Source of the DNA: Impatiens glandulifera | Lineage: Eukaryota > Streptophyta > Magnoliopsida > Ericales > Balsaminaceae | Length of the DNA stretch: 64,000 nucleotides | NCBI RefSeq assembly: GCF_907164915.1 | Contig: NC_061862.1 | Location: 36,085,522 to 36,149,521 of the forward strand | Direction of reading: 5' to 3' | Shown here: positions 1-13,094 of the stretch, piece by piece | Numbering within the stretch: position 1 is the stretch's first letter | How the letters are laid out: each line of letters opens with the position of its first letter | Position numbers and translations under genes: made by a program | Notes under the pieces: generated by a model | Databases searched by the model: none | The model's input: the letters and a program-made list of their open reading frames with translations, nothing else | What the model was told of the DNA's origin: nothing

Positions 1-1310
1 ATTAGAATACACTAGCAACTGGCACCAAACATTCAAGTTTTGGCTATATATCAAATGTTAATGGACATTTGAAAACACAACTGATTGGTAAACTCTTTAT
101 ATGAAGGCTTTTGTATTTTCAAGTTATTTTATATAAGATAAAGTAGACCTAATTAAAAAATTGGTTTTCAAGTTTCTGATTTTGTTCGAATTTGATAATT
201 TGTTTTGATACATTTCTCACAATATTGTTATACACTTTTCAATATTAGTGAGTGAGCTATTTCTTTCTTGTTGTGTTTCAGGACTGCCCTACTTCAATGG
301 GTTTTTAATAAATCTTTTACATCAATTTGCTATTAGCAGTGAGTTCCTTTTCATCATTTGCCTCTTTTAGTTTTAGGCTTGGCACAAGGTGACAAACAAC
401 ACAATATATGTGATCATAGCAACATGAATCATGGGCTAGACATTTTTTTATCAATAAAAGCAAAGAATTCATTAATACACAGGTTGCGCTCCATATTCTC
501 TATGAAATCTAAATTTTAAAACTATTAATACATTTCCTTTTAGTTTCTACTTTTAGCATAGGAGCATAATGTGTCATGGTTCATCCACACTATAGTTCTA
601 TCTAGGTTTTATATTTTACAATTTTATGCATTTTCATTATTTGCAAATTCATATATAGTTTGTCAGGTAATATTGATGGAGATGTCAAAGCTAGATACCC
701 TCACCTTGAGAGATTTCGTGAATTGGAGGATATTGGAATAACTTTGAAATTATTTAGAGAGTTGGTCCTAAGGTAAATAATGGTTGACCTAACAAATTTG
801 TACAACACAAAATAGATCATGATAATTCAAATTATTTGGTTGTCTTTGGAGAGGCAATCTGGTGCTAGTGGTTGGACTTCTGGATTTGAGCGGATAGAGC
901 AATTTACTAAAATTGAATGATGTAAGCTTAACTTGGTTATGTGATGTTCTCTCTATATTTATAGAGTTTTAATTATTTTAATTTTATAATTCTTTTGAAA
1001 CTTGTTTCAAAAGCACTAGAAAATCTAAATGCGAAAAACGCGTAAAATATCTAGTGGAATGAACTAAATTAATCTCTATTATTGCATTGACATAATTTTT
1101 TTTATACTCACATTCTATTGAATGGTTGTAACTTGTTGTATTTATTTAGTTACTCTTTTTAATATACAAATATTGACACCATTATGTTTTATATGTTAAA
1201 CATGATTAATCTTAGATCATGAAGGTGAATCAAATGAGAGACGTAAATATATCGGATATTGCTATCATGGAGTAGAGGCGTTTATTGGTCCATACATGTA
1301 TAATAATTAT
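1..1310 (+). pseudogene. PEX5-derived pseudogene, array unit 1 (5' part outside window)
   Basis: Decayed exons of the PTS1 import receptor PEX5, in the order of the functional gene. About 282-480 matches the PEX5 stretch leading to its VLGLSQ motif. About 667-915 translates to DGDVKARYPHLERFREL and then to GASGW..GFERVEQ, matching the PEX5 RFRELDDYW and GVNGWATEFEQ region. About 1213-1305 gives QMRDVNISDIA, matching QMRSMDMQNIAAMEQ. The matches are to PEX5 as remembered from the family. Frames are broken by stops and indels; one G is lost near 735 relative to the other units. Intron-like spacers with plausible AG borders remain, so the source was genomic DNA rather than a processed transcript. 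The response-regulator part of this unit would lie left of the window. Confidence 0.72.
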
Positions 1311-3439
1311 ATTTATCTTTTTATTGTGTTTATTATACATAATTGTTTGATTAACACTATACAATATATTTTAATTGCAGGATTCCTTCATTATAATTCA
1401 AGTAAGTTATTTTCATCTTACTTAAATTTATATTATCATATTTTTATTTTAGAGCATGATAGGTTTGTTTTTAAATGAATGAGTCAATTTTTTTATGCAT
1501 TATATATTTTAAAAATTATTAGAATTCGAATTAAAATAATCTATATTTATTTGGAAATAAATAAACATATATCATATATTAAGTTTAACTTTGTAAATGT
1601 TAAAAATATTATTAGATGTATTAAAATATTATTTTTTTGTATAAATATAATTTCTTATTAAATTTAAATTTAAATTTTTCATTAAATATATTTTCATAAA
1701 ATTTAAATTTGTATTCACATCATACAAAAGATGTTTTCTGTTTAATTTGCATTTAACTTACTTTTATTAAATTTAAATTTACATTTAACATATTTTGTAT
1801 TAAATTTTATTTCGTTTTATACTTATATATTTCTTAAGAATATTTTTTATTTTTTAAATATTCTTATTATATTTATAAATAATTTTAAATTTTGAATTAA
1901 ACTTATTTTTATCATTAATTCATAAACAAACTTTCATATTTTGCATTTAAAATATTTTTCATTAAATTTAAATTTATATTAAACTTATAAAAATGGCATC
2001 TTTTCAATTTAATATAATATAATTTAATTTTGAATTAAACTTATTTTTTATTAAATTTAATTTTACATTTAACCTATTTAAAACATTTTTGCATTCAATT
2101 TTATTTAGTTTTTTACTTAAATATTTTTTATATTAAAAATAATATTTATTTTTAAATTAATATTATAATCGTTATAAATAATTTAAAATTTTGACTTAAA
2201 TTTAAATTTATTATTAATTCATAAATAAATTTTCTATTTTACATTAAATATATTAATTAAATTTAAATTTGTATTAAACATATTTAAATTTCATTTTTAT
2301 ATAAATATAATATAATTTATATTTATATTTATATTAAGCTTTTTATAATTATATATTTTTTTAAATTTAATATTTATATTAAACTTATTAAAAATAAATT
2401 TTACATTTTATTTTATTTAGATTTTTACTTATATATTTCTTATATTAAGAATATTACTTATTTTTTAAATATTCAAATAATGTTTATAAATAATTTTTAA
2501 TTTTAAATTAAAGTTTTTTTTTATATATTTTATAATGTTTATAAATAATTTTAGTTTTCAATTAAATTTATATTAAATCACTAATTCATAAAAAAAACTT
2601 TTATATTTTTATAAAATTAATTTTTTTTATTAAATTTTTATTTATTTAATCAAATATAATTTTAATTTAAATTAAATTTAAATTTTGTATTAAACTGATT
2701 TTCATTAAATTTGAATTTATATTAAATTTTAAAAAAATATATATTTTGAATTATTTTTTGTTTAATTTTTTTACTTAAATATTTATTATATTATATAAGA
2801 ATATTATTTATTTTTAAAATATTCTTATAATATTTATAAATAATTTTTAATTAAACTTATATTTATTATTAATTCATAAACAAATTTTTATATTTTGCAT
2901 TAGTATTAATCATATTAAAATTGCATTTTTTTATTTAATCTAATATAATTTAAATTTTGTATTAAACTTACGTTTATAAAATTTAAATTTAGATTAAGCT
3001 TATTTAAAATATATTTTATACTAAATTTTATTTATATTTTTAAATATATATTTCTTATATTAAGAATATTATTTCTTCTTAAATATTATTATTATATTTA
3101 TAAATAATTTTAAATTCAACTTATATCATTAATTCATAAATAAAATTTTCTATTTTGCATTAGATATATAAATATTGTATTATTTTTATTTATTCTAATA
3201 TAATTTAAATTTTGCATGAAACATATTTTCATTAAATTTAAATTTGTATTAAATCTATTAAAACGTAATTTTATATTAAAGTTTTTTTTAGTTTTTTTAC
3301 TTATATAATTTTTATATTAAGAATATAATTTATCTTTTTAAATATTATTATAATGTTTATAAATAATTTTAAGTTAAACTTATATTTATCATTAATTAAT
3401 AAACTAACTTGTATATTTTGTATAATATTTATTAAATTT
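1311..3439. repeat. AT-rich spacer of degenerate ~300 bp tandem monomers
   Basis: Very AT-rich sequence without a gene. A recognisable core (TTTATAAATAATTTTAA followed by a stretch ending TTCATAAAC) recurs near 1872, 2170, 2530, 2830, 3098 and 3354, at intervals of about 256-360 bp. This makes a degraded satellite-like array nested in the 4 kb unit. TAAATTTAAATT runs are frequent. Short open frames here are chance products. Confidence 0.6.
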
Positions 3440-3589
3440 AAATTTTTCAGAAATCTCCAAAATCATTGTGTAAGTATGAGGAATTTTTGCATTACAATAA
3501 TAGTGAAAGTCCGAGAATGCACATACCATGTACCGGGTGAAATTATTTAAATTAATTCAAGAAACAATAATCTAGTTGGATCAATACTA

Positions 3590-5250
3590 AGGTGAAGTGT
3601 GTTGTCCGGAATGTTTGGTTACGAACTACTAATGAAGATCAAGGTAAAGTTTGTTGTCTAAAATTTTGAGTAAAAATTTTAACATAAAAAAATATATATA
3701 TAATTTTTTTAATTTTACAGAGTTCTTCCAAAGAGATTACAGTTGTAATAATATCATCAAAGAATATATTGGATCGATTGACAGGTAAAAATTATTGATT
3801 GATTGTTTTTTCTATGAACTAAACAACCGTTATTTCTGATGGTAACTTCTACCAAGCGAATAATGATTCTCTAAATTTATTATTTGAATTAACTAATACT
3901 ACCCATGTCTCATCTTATCTTTCTGTCTATAATCTTTTGTCAATAACCTTTTCTGAAGTCATTTCTTGATATTTATGCATTTGATTATTAGGGATCAGAA
4001 TTTCTTAGAGGGTTTTAGCTCTACTGATTAGAATAGACTAGAAACCGACACTAAACATTCAAGTTATTGGCTAAATATCGAATGTTAATGTACCTTTGAA
4101 AACACAATTGAATGGTAAACTCTCCATATAAAGGCTTCTGCATTCGCTCAACTTATTTTCTATAAGGTAAAGTAGACCTAATTAAAATTTTAAATTTGTT
4201 TTCAAGTTTTTGATTTTATTCGAATTTGATAAATTGTTTTGATACATTTCTCACGATATTGTTTTACACTTTTGAATACTAATGTGATGAAAAAGTGAGT
4301 TGTTTGTTTCTTGTTGTGTTTCAGGACTGCCCTTATATAAAAGATTTTTTGTAAATCTTCTACATCAATTTGTTAATAGCAGTCAAGCTAGTGTTCCATT
4401 TCTTCCTTTGCCTCTTCTAGTTTTAGGCGTGTCAGAAGGTGATAAACAACACATTATACATGATTGTAGCGACATGAATCATGGGCTAGAGACTTAATGT
4501 GTCATGGTACTTCCAAACTATGGTTCTACCTAGGTTTTATATTTTACAATTTCTATGCATTTTCATTATTTTCAAATTCATATGTAGTATGTTACTTGTT
4601 AAGTAAAATTGATGGAGATGTCAAAGTTAGATACCCTCACCTTGAGAGATTCCGTGAATTGTAGGGATATTGGAATAACTCTCAAAATATTCAGAGAGAT
4701 GGTCCTAAGGCAGCTAATGGTTGGGTTGACAAATTTGTTCAACACAAAATAGATCATGGTAATCCAAATTCTTTGTCTGTCATTGGACAGGCAATCTGGT
4801 GCTAGTGGTTTGACTTTTGGATTAGAACGAGTTGACCAATTTACTGAAAATGAATGATGTAATCTTAACTTGGTTATGTGATGCTCTATATATTTATAGA
4901 CTTTTAATTATTTTAATTTTTTCATTCTTTTGGAACTTGTTTCAAAAGCATAAGAAAATCTAAATGTAAAAATCGTGTAAAACATCTAGTGGAATGAAAT
5001 TAAATGATCTCTCTATTATTACATTGAAATGATGTTTTTTTATACTCACACTCTATTGAATGGTTGTAACTTGATGTATTTATTTAATTTCTTTTTTAAA
5101 TATACAACATTGACACCTTTATATTTTGTACGTTAAACAGGATTAATCTTAGATCATGAATGTGAATCAAATGAGAAACGTAAATATATCGGATATTGAT
5201 GCCATGGAGCGGAGCCTCTTGTTGGTCCATACATGTATAATAATTTTATT
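3590..5250 (+). pseudogene. Chimeric pseudogene: response-regulator exons + PEX5 exons, array unit 2
   Basis: Two exon relics of a type-A response regulator come first. 3608-3643 encodes GMFGYELLMKIK and ends at a GT donor; 3721-3784 encodes SSSKEITVVIISSKN..DRIDR after a CAG acceptor and before a GT donor. They match the receiver-domain blocks GMTGYELLxKIK and EIPVVIMSSEN..RI.R. PEX5 relics follow: 3991-4050 (GSEFLRGF, like PEX5 GSEFFRGF), 4325-4497 (VNSSQASVPFLP..VLGVSEGDK, still open), about 4602-4857 (KARYPHLERFREL; FVQHKIDHG) and about 5150-5245 (QMRNVNISDIDAMEXS-like). Stops and frameshifts exclude function. Donor and acceptor sites are largely kept. This is the best-preserved unit for the VLGLSQ-like exon. 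Confidence 0.72.
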
Positions 5251-7439
5251 TATCGTTTTAATGTGTTTACTATATATATGTTTGTTTGAATAACACTATA
5301 CAATAATTTTTAGTTGCAGGATATTATGAGAATCCTTATTCATTATATATTAACGTTTTTTGTTTAAGTAAGTTTTTTTTTATCCTATTTAAATTTATAT
5401 TATCCTATTTTTATTTTAGATGCATGTTATGTTTTCATGCATTATAGGTTTAGTTTTAAATGCATGATATAATTTTATTTTATTTTAGGCATTATAGATT
5501 TTAAAAATTATATGAATTAAAATTTAAATAATTCAATTTTTAGTTTGGTAATAAATAAACTTATATCTTATTTTTGTTTTAATGTAAATGTTAAAAATAT
5601 TATTAGAATTTGTATTAGATTTATTAAAATCTTATTTTACATTTTTTCTAATTTAATTTTTAAATACATCATATTTAAATTAAAACTATTACTTTATTTA
5701 ATTTTATTTTTAACATAATAATTATTATTTTTTTATATAAATTTGATTTCTCATTAAATTTAAATTTTATATTAAACATATTTTTATTAAATTTAAATTT
5801 TCATTTAACTTATAAAAAACAAGTGTTTTCTATTTAATATAATATTATATAAATTTTGCATTTAACTTATTTTTATTAAATATAAATTTGCATTTAACAA
5901 ATTTGGATTCAATTTTATTTCACTTTATACTTATGTCTTTTTTAAAAATATATTTTTTTAAATTTTCTTATAATTTATTATTTTTATAAATAATTTTAAA
6001 TTTTGAATTAAACTTATTTTTATCATTAATTAATAAAAATAAAAAATTTAAATTAAACATATTTTGTATTAAACTTATAAAAATTTTATTCTTTTCAATT
6101 TAATCTAATATAATTTAAATTTATAATAAACCTATTTAAAAATTATTTTACATTTAATTTTTATTTAGATTTATTAATATATTTCTTATATTAAAAATAA
6201 TAATTATTTTTGTAAATAATCTTATAATGTTTATAAATAATTTAAAATTTTGACTTAAATTAAAACTTATTATTAATTCATTAATAAATTTTATATTTTA
6301 CAATAAATTTATTTAATTAAATTTAAATTTCCATTAAAATTATTAAAATTGCATTTTTTTATAAATATAATGTAATTTAAAATTATTTTTTATATTTTTA
6401 TAATCTAATATAATTTAAATTTAATTTTTTTTATTAAACTTATTAATTTTTTTATTATATTTTATTTAGTTTTTTAATTTATTAAACTTGTTTTAAATAT
6501 TCTTATAATGCTTATAAATAATTTTCAATTTTCAATTTTCATTTAAACTTATATTATATTATTAATTCATAAACACTTTTATATTTTTATAAAATTAAAT
6601 TTTTTATTAAATTGATTAAAATTAATTTTTTTTATTTAATCAAATATAAATAAATTTTCATATAATATATTTTTTTTAAATATTCTTATAATAATTAGAA
6701 ATCATTTTAAAATTTTAATTAAACTCATATTATCATTAATTCATAAACATATTTTGCACTAAACGTATTTTTATTAAATTTAAATTTCATTAAACTTATT
6801 AAAATTAAATTTTTTATTTAATCTAATATAATTTAAATTTTGTATAAAATTTACTTTAATTCAATTTAAATTTGAATCAAGCTTATTAAAATCATATTTT
6901 TCGTATTAAATTTTATTTAAATTTTTACTTATATATTTCTTTCATTAAGAATATTATTTATTTTTGAAATATTCTTATTATGTTTATAAATAATTTTAAA
7001 TTAAACTTATATTTATCATTAAATCATAAACAAACTTTTATAATTTGCATTAAACTTATAAAAATTATATTATTTCTAATTAATATTATAAAATTTAAAT
7101 TTAGTAATAAATCTATTTTTATTAAATTTAAATTTATATTAAATCTATTAAACAAAAAGTTTGCATTAATATTTATTTAGTTTTTTTACTTATCTATTTG
7201 TTATATTATGAATATTATTTATTTTTTTAAATATTCTTATTATGTTTATAAATAATTTTAACTTAATTTATATTTATCACAAATTCATAAACAAACTTTT
7301 ATATATGGTATATTTCTGTTAAATTTAAATTTTGCATTATTATTAAATAACAAAAAAAAATGAGAAAAGAGACCATAATTCGAACATGTTGTCGTTTTGT
7401 GCTTGATAATGCTAAAGATTCAAGACAACTAAAATGAGA
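5251..7439. repeat. AT-rich spacer, second copy
   Basis: Same composition and monomer core as the spacer at 1311-3439, with core copies near 5985, 6235, 6515, 6700, 6985 and 7240. No gene is seen. Confidence 0.55.
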
Positions 7440-7599
7440 TCTTTAGTAAATCTCTTAGAACATTGTGTAAGTAGAGGTATGAGGATTTTTGTATTACAAT
7501 AATAGCGAAGGTCCGAGAATGCACATACCACGTACCAAGTAAAACAATTTAAATAAATTCAAGAAACGATAATTTACTTGAATCAATACCAAAATGAAG

Positions 7600-9155
7600 T
7601 GGGTTGCCCGGAACTAACTACTCATTAAGATCAATGTAAGATTTGTTGTTTAAAATTTTGAGTAAAAATTTGAACAGAAAGAGAAAATGAAAATATAATT
7701 TTTAAATTTCCAGGGTTCTTCCAAATTTAGAGAGATTCAAGTTGTGGTAATGGAATCAAAGAATATATTGGATCGAATTGACAGGTAAAAAATATTGATT
7801 GATTGTTTTTTCTATGAACTAATCAACCGTTACAACTGATAGTAATTCTACCAAGCCAATAATGATCCTCTAAATTCCTTATTTAGATCGGAGCTTGATC
7901 ATCATCTTCTACCTACTACTACCCATGTCTCATCTTATCTTTTTGTCTATGATCTTTTGTCAATAAACTTTTCTGAAATTATTTCTTAACGTCTATGCAT
8001 TTGATTATCAGGAATTAGAATTCTTTGGAGTGTATTATCTCTACTAATCAAAATAGACTGCAAACCAACACCAAACATTCCATTTATTGGCTATATATAG
8101 AATGTTAATGGAACTTTGAAAATACAATTTGATGGTAAACTCGCCATATGAAGGCTTATGCATTCACTCAACTTATTTTCTATAAGGTAAAGTAGACCTA
8201 ATTAAAATTTGAAATTTGTTTTCAAGTTTCTGATTTTGTTTGAATTTGATAAATTGTTTTGATACATTTCTCACGATATTGTTTTTAGTCTTTTGAATAT
8301 TAGTATGATAAAAAAAGTGAGTTGTTTATTTCTTGTTGTGTGACTTGCCATCATTCAAAGGGTTTTTAGTACATCTTCAACATCAATTTGATAATATCAG
8401 TCAAGATTTTGTTCCATTTTCTGCCTCTTCTAGTTTTAGGCTTGTCACCAAAATATACATGATCGTAGAAACATGAATCATGGGCTAGACACTACTTTGC
8501 TTATAAAAGCAAAGAAGTCAATAATGCACAGACTGTGCTCCATATTCTTTATGAAATCTAAATTTTGAAACTATTGATACATTTCCTTTTAGTTTCCACT
8601 TTTAGCATAATGTATGATCATTCCAAACTATTTTATGTTTAGGTTTTTTATTTTATAATTTCTATGAATTTTCAATATTTGCAAATTCATATGTACTATG
8701 TTACTTGTCAGGTAAAATTGATGGAGATGTCAAAGCTAGATGACCTCACCTTGAGAGATTCCTTAAATTATAGGGATATTGGAATAACTCTCAAATTATT
8801 TAGAGAGTTGGTCCTAAGGCAACTAATGGTTGGGTTCACAAATTTGTTCAACACAAAATGGATCATGGTGATCCAAATTCTTTAGCTGTCTTTGGAGAGG
8901 CAATCTGGTGCTAGTGGTTGGACTTTTGAGTGGGTAGAACAATTTACTAATATTGAATGATGTAAGCTTAACATGGTTCTGTGATGCTCTCTCTATATTT
9001 ACAAAGTTTTAATTATTTTAATTTATCATTCTTTTAGAACTTGTTTAAAAAGCATAAAATGTAAAAAAAAAAAACGTTTAAAACATCTAGTGGAATGAAC
9101 TAAAATAATCTCTCTATTACCATGGAGCAGAGCCGATTGTTGGTCCTACATGTAT
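7600..9155 (+). pseudogene. Chimeric pseudogene: response-regulator exons + PEX5 exons, array unit 3
   Basis: The first response-regulator exon is badly decayed (7608-7634). The second (7714-7784) still reads SSKFREIQVVVMESKN..DRIDR between CAG and GT. PEX5 relics follow at about 8012-8070, about 8342-8500 (its acceptor AG is lost, reading TGTGTGACTT), about 8711-8960 and about 9118-9155. The last is truncated: the segment before CCATGGAGCAGAG is deleted relative to the other units. Stop codons occur in all frames of most pieces. Confidence 0.68.
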
Positions 9156-10152
9156 AATAATTTTATTTATCTTTTTAATGTGTTTACTATATATATGTTT
9201 GTTTGAATAACACTATACATTATATTTTATATTATTAAAATCCTCCTTCATTATATATTAACGTTTATTATGTCAAGTAAGTTTTCTTTTCACCCTACTT
9301 AAATTTGTATTATCATATTTCTATTTTAGATGCATGATATGTTTTTATGCATTATATATTTAGTTTAAGATGCATGAAATAATTTTTATTTTTATTATGC
9401 ATTATAGATTTTAAGACTTATAAGAATTCAAATTTAAATAATCCAATTTTTAGTTTAGAAATAAATAAACATATATCTTATTATTAGTTTTAGTTTAACT
9501 TTGTAAAATGTTAAAAATATTATAAGAATTTGTATTATATTTAATACAATCTTATTTTACATTTTTTCTAATTTAATTTTTAAATACGTCAAATTTAAAC
9601 CAAAATTATTACTTTATTTAATTTTATTTTTAACATAATAATAATTATTTTTTATATAAATTTGATTTCTCATTAAATCTAAATTTTTTGCATTAAACAT
9701 ATTTTTATTAATTTAAACTTACATTTAACCTATAAAAAAATACATGTTTTCTATTTAATCTAATACTATATAAATTTTACATTTAACTTATTTTCATTAA
9801 ATTTGAATTTGCATCAAACTTATATATTTCTTAGGAATTATTACTTATATATTTCTTAAGAATACTTTTTTAATATTCTTATTATTTATTTTTTATAAAT
9901 AATTTTAAATTTTGAATTAAACTTAATTTATCATTAATTCATAAACAAATTTTTATATTTTGCATTAAATTTATAAAAATTATTTTTTCAATTTAATTTA
10001 ATCTAATCTAATTTAAATTTTATATTAAATTTATTTTCATTAAATTTAAATTTTCATTAAAACTATTTAAAACATATTTTATATTTAATATTTATTTAGA
10101 TTTACTTATATATATATATATTATATTAAAAATAATAATCTTATAATGTTAA
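9156..10152. repeat. AT-rich spacer, third copy, left part
   Basis: AT-rich spacer of the array, interrupted at 10152 by the solo LTR and resumed at 11980. No gene is seen. It ends with GTTAA, the left copy of the LTR target duplication. Confidence 0.55.
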
Positions 10153-11974
10153 TGATAGGATCGGCTTTATCGATAGAGACGGGGTCTGGCTAAGGATGAA
10201 AGCTTATGAAAAACAGTTTGAAAGAAATCTTGTTAGGGATTTAATTCGCTTTCTATTCTACGCAAACTTGTGTAAACACTTGAAACAGATTCAAGGCGGA
10301 ATTGTTTACTTGAGTTTGAAGCACAGGATGAAATATGAAAAGATGACAGAAATGAAGAACACAGCAGTTTGTTTATGGATATTCGGAGAAACTCTCCTAC
10401 GTCACCCCTTCTTCCAACTACCGGAAGGATTCACTATATGATGAGAAACAAATACAGTTTACACACACACTTAGCTCACTATTGAACAGAACACTTTTTG
10501 TTCAATTACAAGAAGATGAAGAATATCACTCAGCTAATGGTGTTTTGATTCTAGCTCTCTCTCTCTCGATTCACACACAGTACAATCAGAAAGAAGTTTC
10601 ACAGAATAAGTTCAATAAGCAAGATGATTGAGTAGTCTCTCTCTGCAAAATCAGATTGCTTGTTCGTAAGATTGCTTGAGAAACCGATGCTTCGTTAGGC
10701 AGATTGTCCGTTGTCCTTAGGATTGATTAAATACTGAGCAGGGACTAACGGTCGAATCTTCAAGAATGATACGTGGCGCTCTTCAATTGGAAAGCCTCCA
10801 TTGTACACAGCAGGTTCTGAGCACAAGGATCGTGGTCGTACCGAACTGGTAGTGCGCCGAATATTCCATCAAGGATGTACCTGCAATTAACTTTCAATTA
10901 ATTATTAGACAACCCACGTCTAACTTTCAATTAATTAGACAACCCGTCTAATTATTACATAACCATTAGACAGGCACGTCTAGCTCCACTGAGTTAGACT
11001 GCCACGTCTAATTTCCGGTTCTACTTCAGACTAATCTGAAGGAGTTAGACTCACGTCTAACTTTCACTAATTAGACAACCCGTCTAATTATCATAACCAT
11101 TAGACCGACACGTCTAACTCCACTGAGTTAGACTACCACGTCTAATTCCGGTTCTACCTTAGACTAATCTGAAGGAGTTAGACCCACGTCTAACTTTCAA
11201 TTAATTAGACAACCCGTCTAATTATTATATAACCATTAGACCGGCACGTCTAACTCCATTGAGTTAGACTGCCCCGTCTAATTCCAGTTCTACTTCAGAC
11301 TAATCTGAAGGAGTTAGACCCACGTCTAACTTTTACTAATTAGACAACCCGTCTAATTATCATAACCATTAGACCGGCACGTCTAACTCCACTGAGTTAG
11401 ACTGCCACGTCTAATTTCGCGTATTCATTAGACTACCCGTCTAATTCCGTGTATTCATTACACTATCCGTCTAATTCTTTACGTTTATTAGACTTACACG
11501 TCTAACTCCGATGAGTTAGACTATACGTCTAATTCCATTAGACTCACGTCTAATTCTGTGTATTCATTAGACTATCCGTCTAATTCTTTACACATCTATT
11601 AGACTTACACGTCTAACTCCGATGAGTTAGACTGTACGTCTAATTCCGTGTATTCATTAGACTATCCGTCTAATTCTTTACACATCTATTAGACTTACAC
11701 GTCTAACTCCGATGAGTTAGACTGTACGTCTAATTCTATTAGACTTGCGTCTAATTTACACGTCTATTAGACTGCACTTCTAACTCAGATGAGTTAGACT
11801 ATGAGTCTAATTCTATGCGAATGAAAGTCAAGATCGGTCTAATGGCCTCATTAGATCCAAGTCTAGAGACATGTTGTCTCAATACACCTGTATTGAAACT
11901 TATAAATTATTTCATCATCAAAATATCAGGGGATAAATTATTTCAACACTTAGTCAAAATAATTTAACCCAACA
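10153..11974 (-). mobile_element. Solo LTR of a Ty1/Copia-type (SIRE/Maximus-like) retrotransposon
   Basis: The 1,822 bp segment starts TGATAGG and ends CCCAACA on the plus strand, giving TG..CA ends. It is bordered on both sides by GTTAA (10148-10152 and 11975-11979), a 5-bp target duplication. On the minus strand it opens TGTTGGGTTAAATTATT and soon has TTTTGATGATGAAATAA. This style and the large size are known from SIRE/Maximus Copia LTRs; the lineage is inferred. There is no internal domain, primer site or second LTR, so it is a solo LTR left by recombination. The base composition is clearly less AT-rich than the surrounding spacer. It holds a minisatellite (separate entry). The 81-codon frame at 10196-10441 inside it is not considered a gene. 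Confidence 0.82.
10880..11830. repeat. Minisatellite of TTAGAC/GTCTAA inverted motifs inside the LTR
   Basis: Dozens of alternating TTAGAC and GTCTAA hexamers form short hairpins such as GAGTTAGAC..GTCTAACTC. The left part is arranged in about 135 bp units (starts near 11041, 11175 and 11310). To the right, shorter and less regular units follow. The motif density makes the region highly foldable. Confidence 0.8.
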
Positions 11975-11979
11975 GTTAA

Positions 11980-12950
11980 TAAATAATTTAAATTTTTTAC
12001 TAAATTTAAATTTATTATTAATTCATAAATAAAATTTAAATTTTATATTGAATATATTTAATTAAATTTAAATTTGCATTAAACTTATAAAAATTTCATA
12101 TTTTCTATAAATATAATATAATTTTAATTAGTATTAATTTTTTATAATTATATTTTTAATAATCAAATATAATTTAAACTTTAATATAAATATTTTTTTT
12201 AAGTATTCTTATAATATTTATAAATAATTTTAAAATTTTAATTAAACTCATATTATCATTATTTCATAAACATATTTACATATTTTTACAATAAATGTAT
12301 TTTCATTAAATTTAAATTTACATTAAAATTATTAATATTGCATTTTTTATATTTAATCTAATATAATTAAAATTTTGTATTAAACTTAATTTCGTTAAAT
12401 TTAATTTTGGATCAAGCTTATTATAAACATATTTTGTATTAAATTTTATATTTTTAATTTTATTTTTATTATGTTAAGAATATTATTTATTTTTTTAAAT
12501 AGTCTTACTATTTTTATAAATAATTTTGAATTAAACTTATATTTATCATTAAATCATAAACAAACTTTTATATTTTTTTACATATAACTTATAAAAATTG
12601 TATTATTTCTATTTAATCTAATATAATTTAAATTTTTTAATAAACCTATTTTTATTAAATTTAAATTTGTATTAAATATATTAAACATATATTTTGCATT
12701 AATGTTTATTTAAATTTTTTTACTTATATATTTGTTATATTATTTATTTTTGTAAATATTCTTATTATAATTTTAAATAATTTTAAATTAATCTTATATT
12801 TATCACAAATTCATAAACAAACTTGTATATTTTTATTAAAATTAAATTTTATATTATTATTAAATGATAAACCAATATATGATAAAATAGACCATAATTT
12901 GAACACGCTACCGTTTTGTGCTTCATAATGCGAAAGATTCAAGACAGCTA
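11980..12950. repeat. AT-rich spacer, third copy, right part
   Basis: Continuation of the spacer interrupted by the LTR, with the same monomer core (for example near 12215 and 12515). No gene is seen. Removing the LTR restores a unit spacing of about 3.7 kb. Confidence 0.55.
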
Positions 12951-13094
12951 GAAGGAGATCTTTATGAAATGTCTTAGAACATTTTGTAAGTAAAGGTAGG
13001 AGGTATTTTCGCATTACAATAATACCACGTACCAGGTGAAATAATTTAAATAAATTCAAGAAACAATAATCTAGTTGGATCAATACCAAAATGA

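Noticed and set aside
8664..8885. 73-codon frame in array unit 3
   Set aside because: Wrong frame of the PEX5-like pseudoexon; the PEX5-matching frame is interrupted.
10196..10441. 81-codon open frame with few rare features
   Set aside because: It lies wholly in the solo LTR, has no recognisable motif and no splice or promoter context of its own.
10880..11830. CRISPR-like spaced repeats
   Set aside because: The units are palindromic hexamers in an LTR of a plant genome, with no uniform spacers and no cas genes.
12811..13089. 92-codon minus-strand frame
   Set aside because: Antisense to the response-regulator-like pseudogene region; no protein family match.
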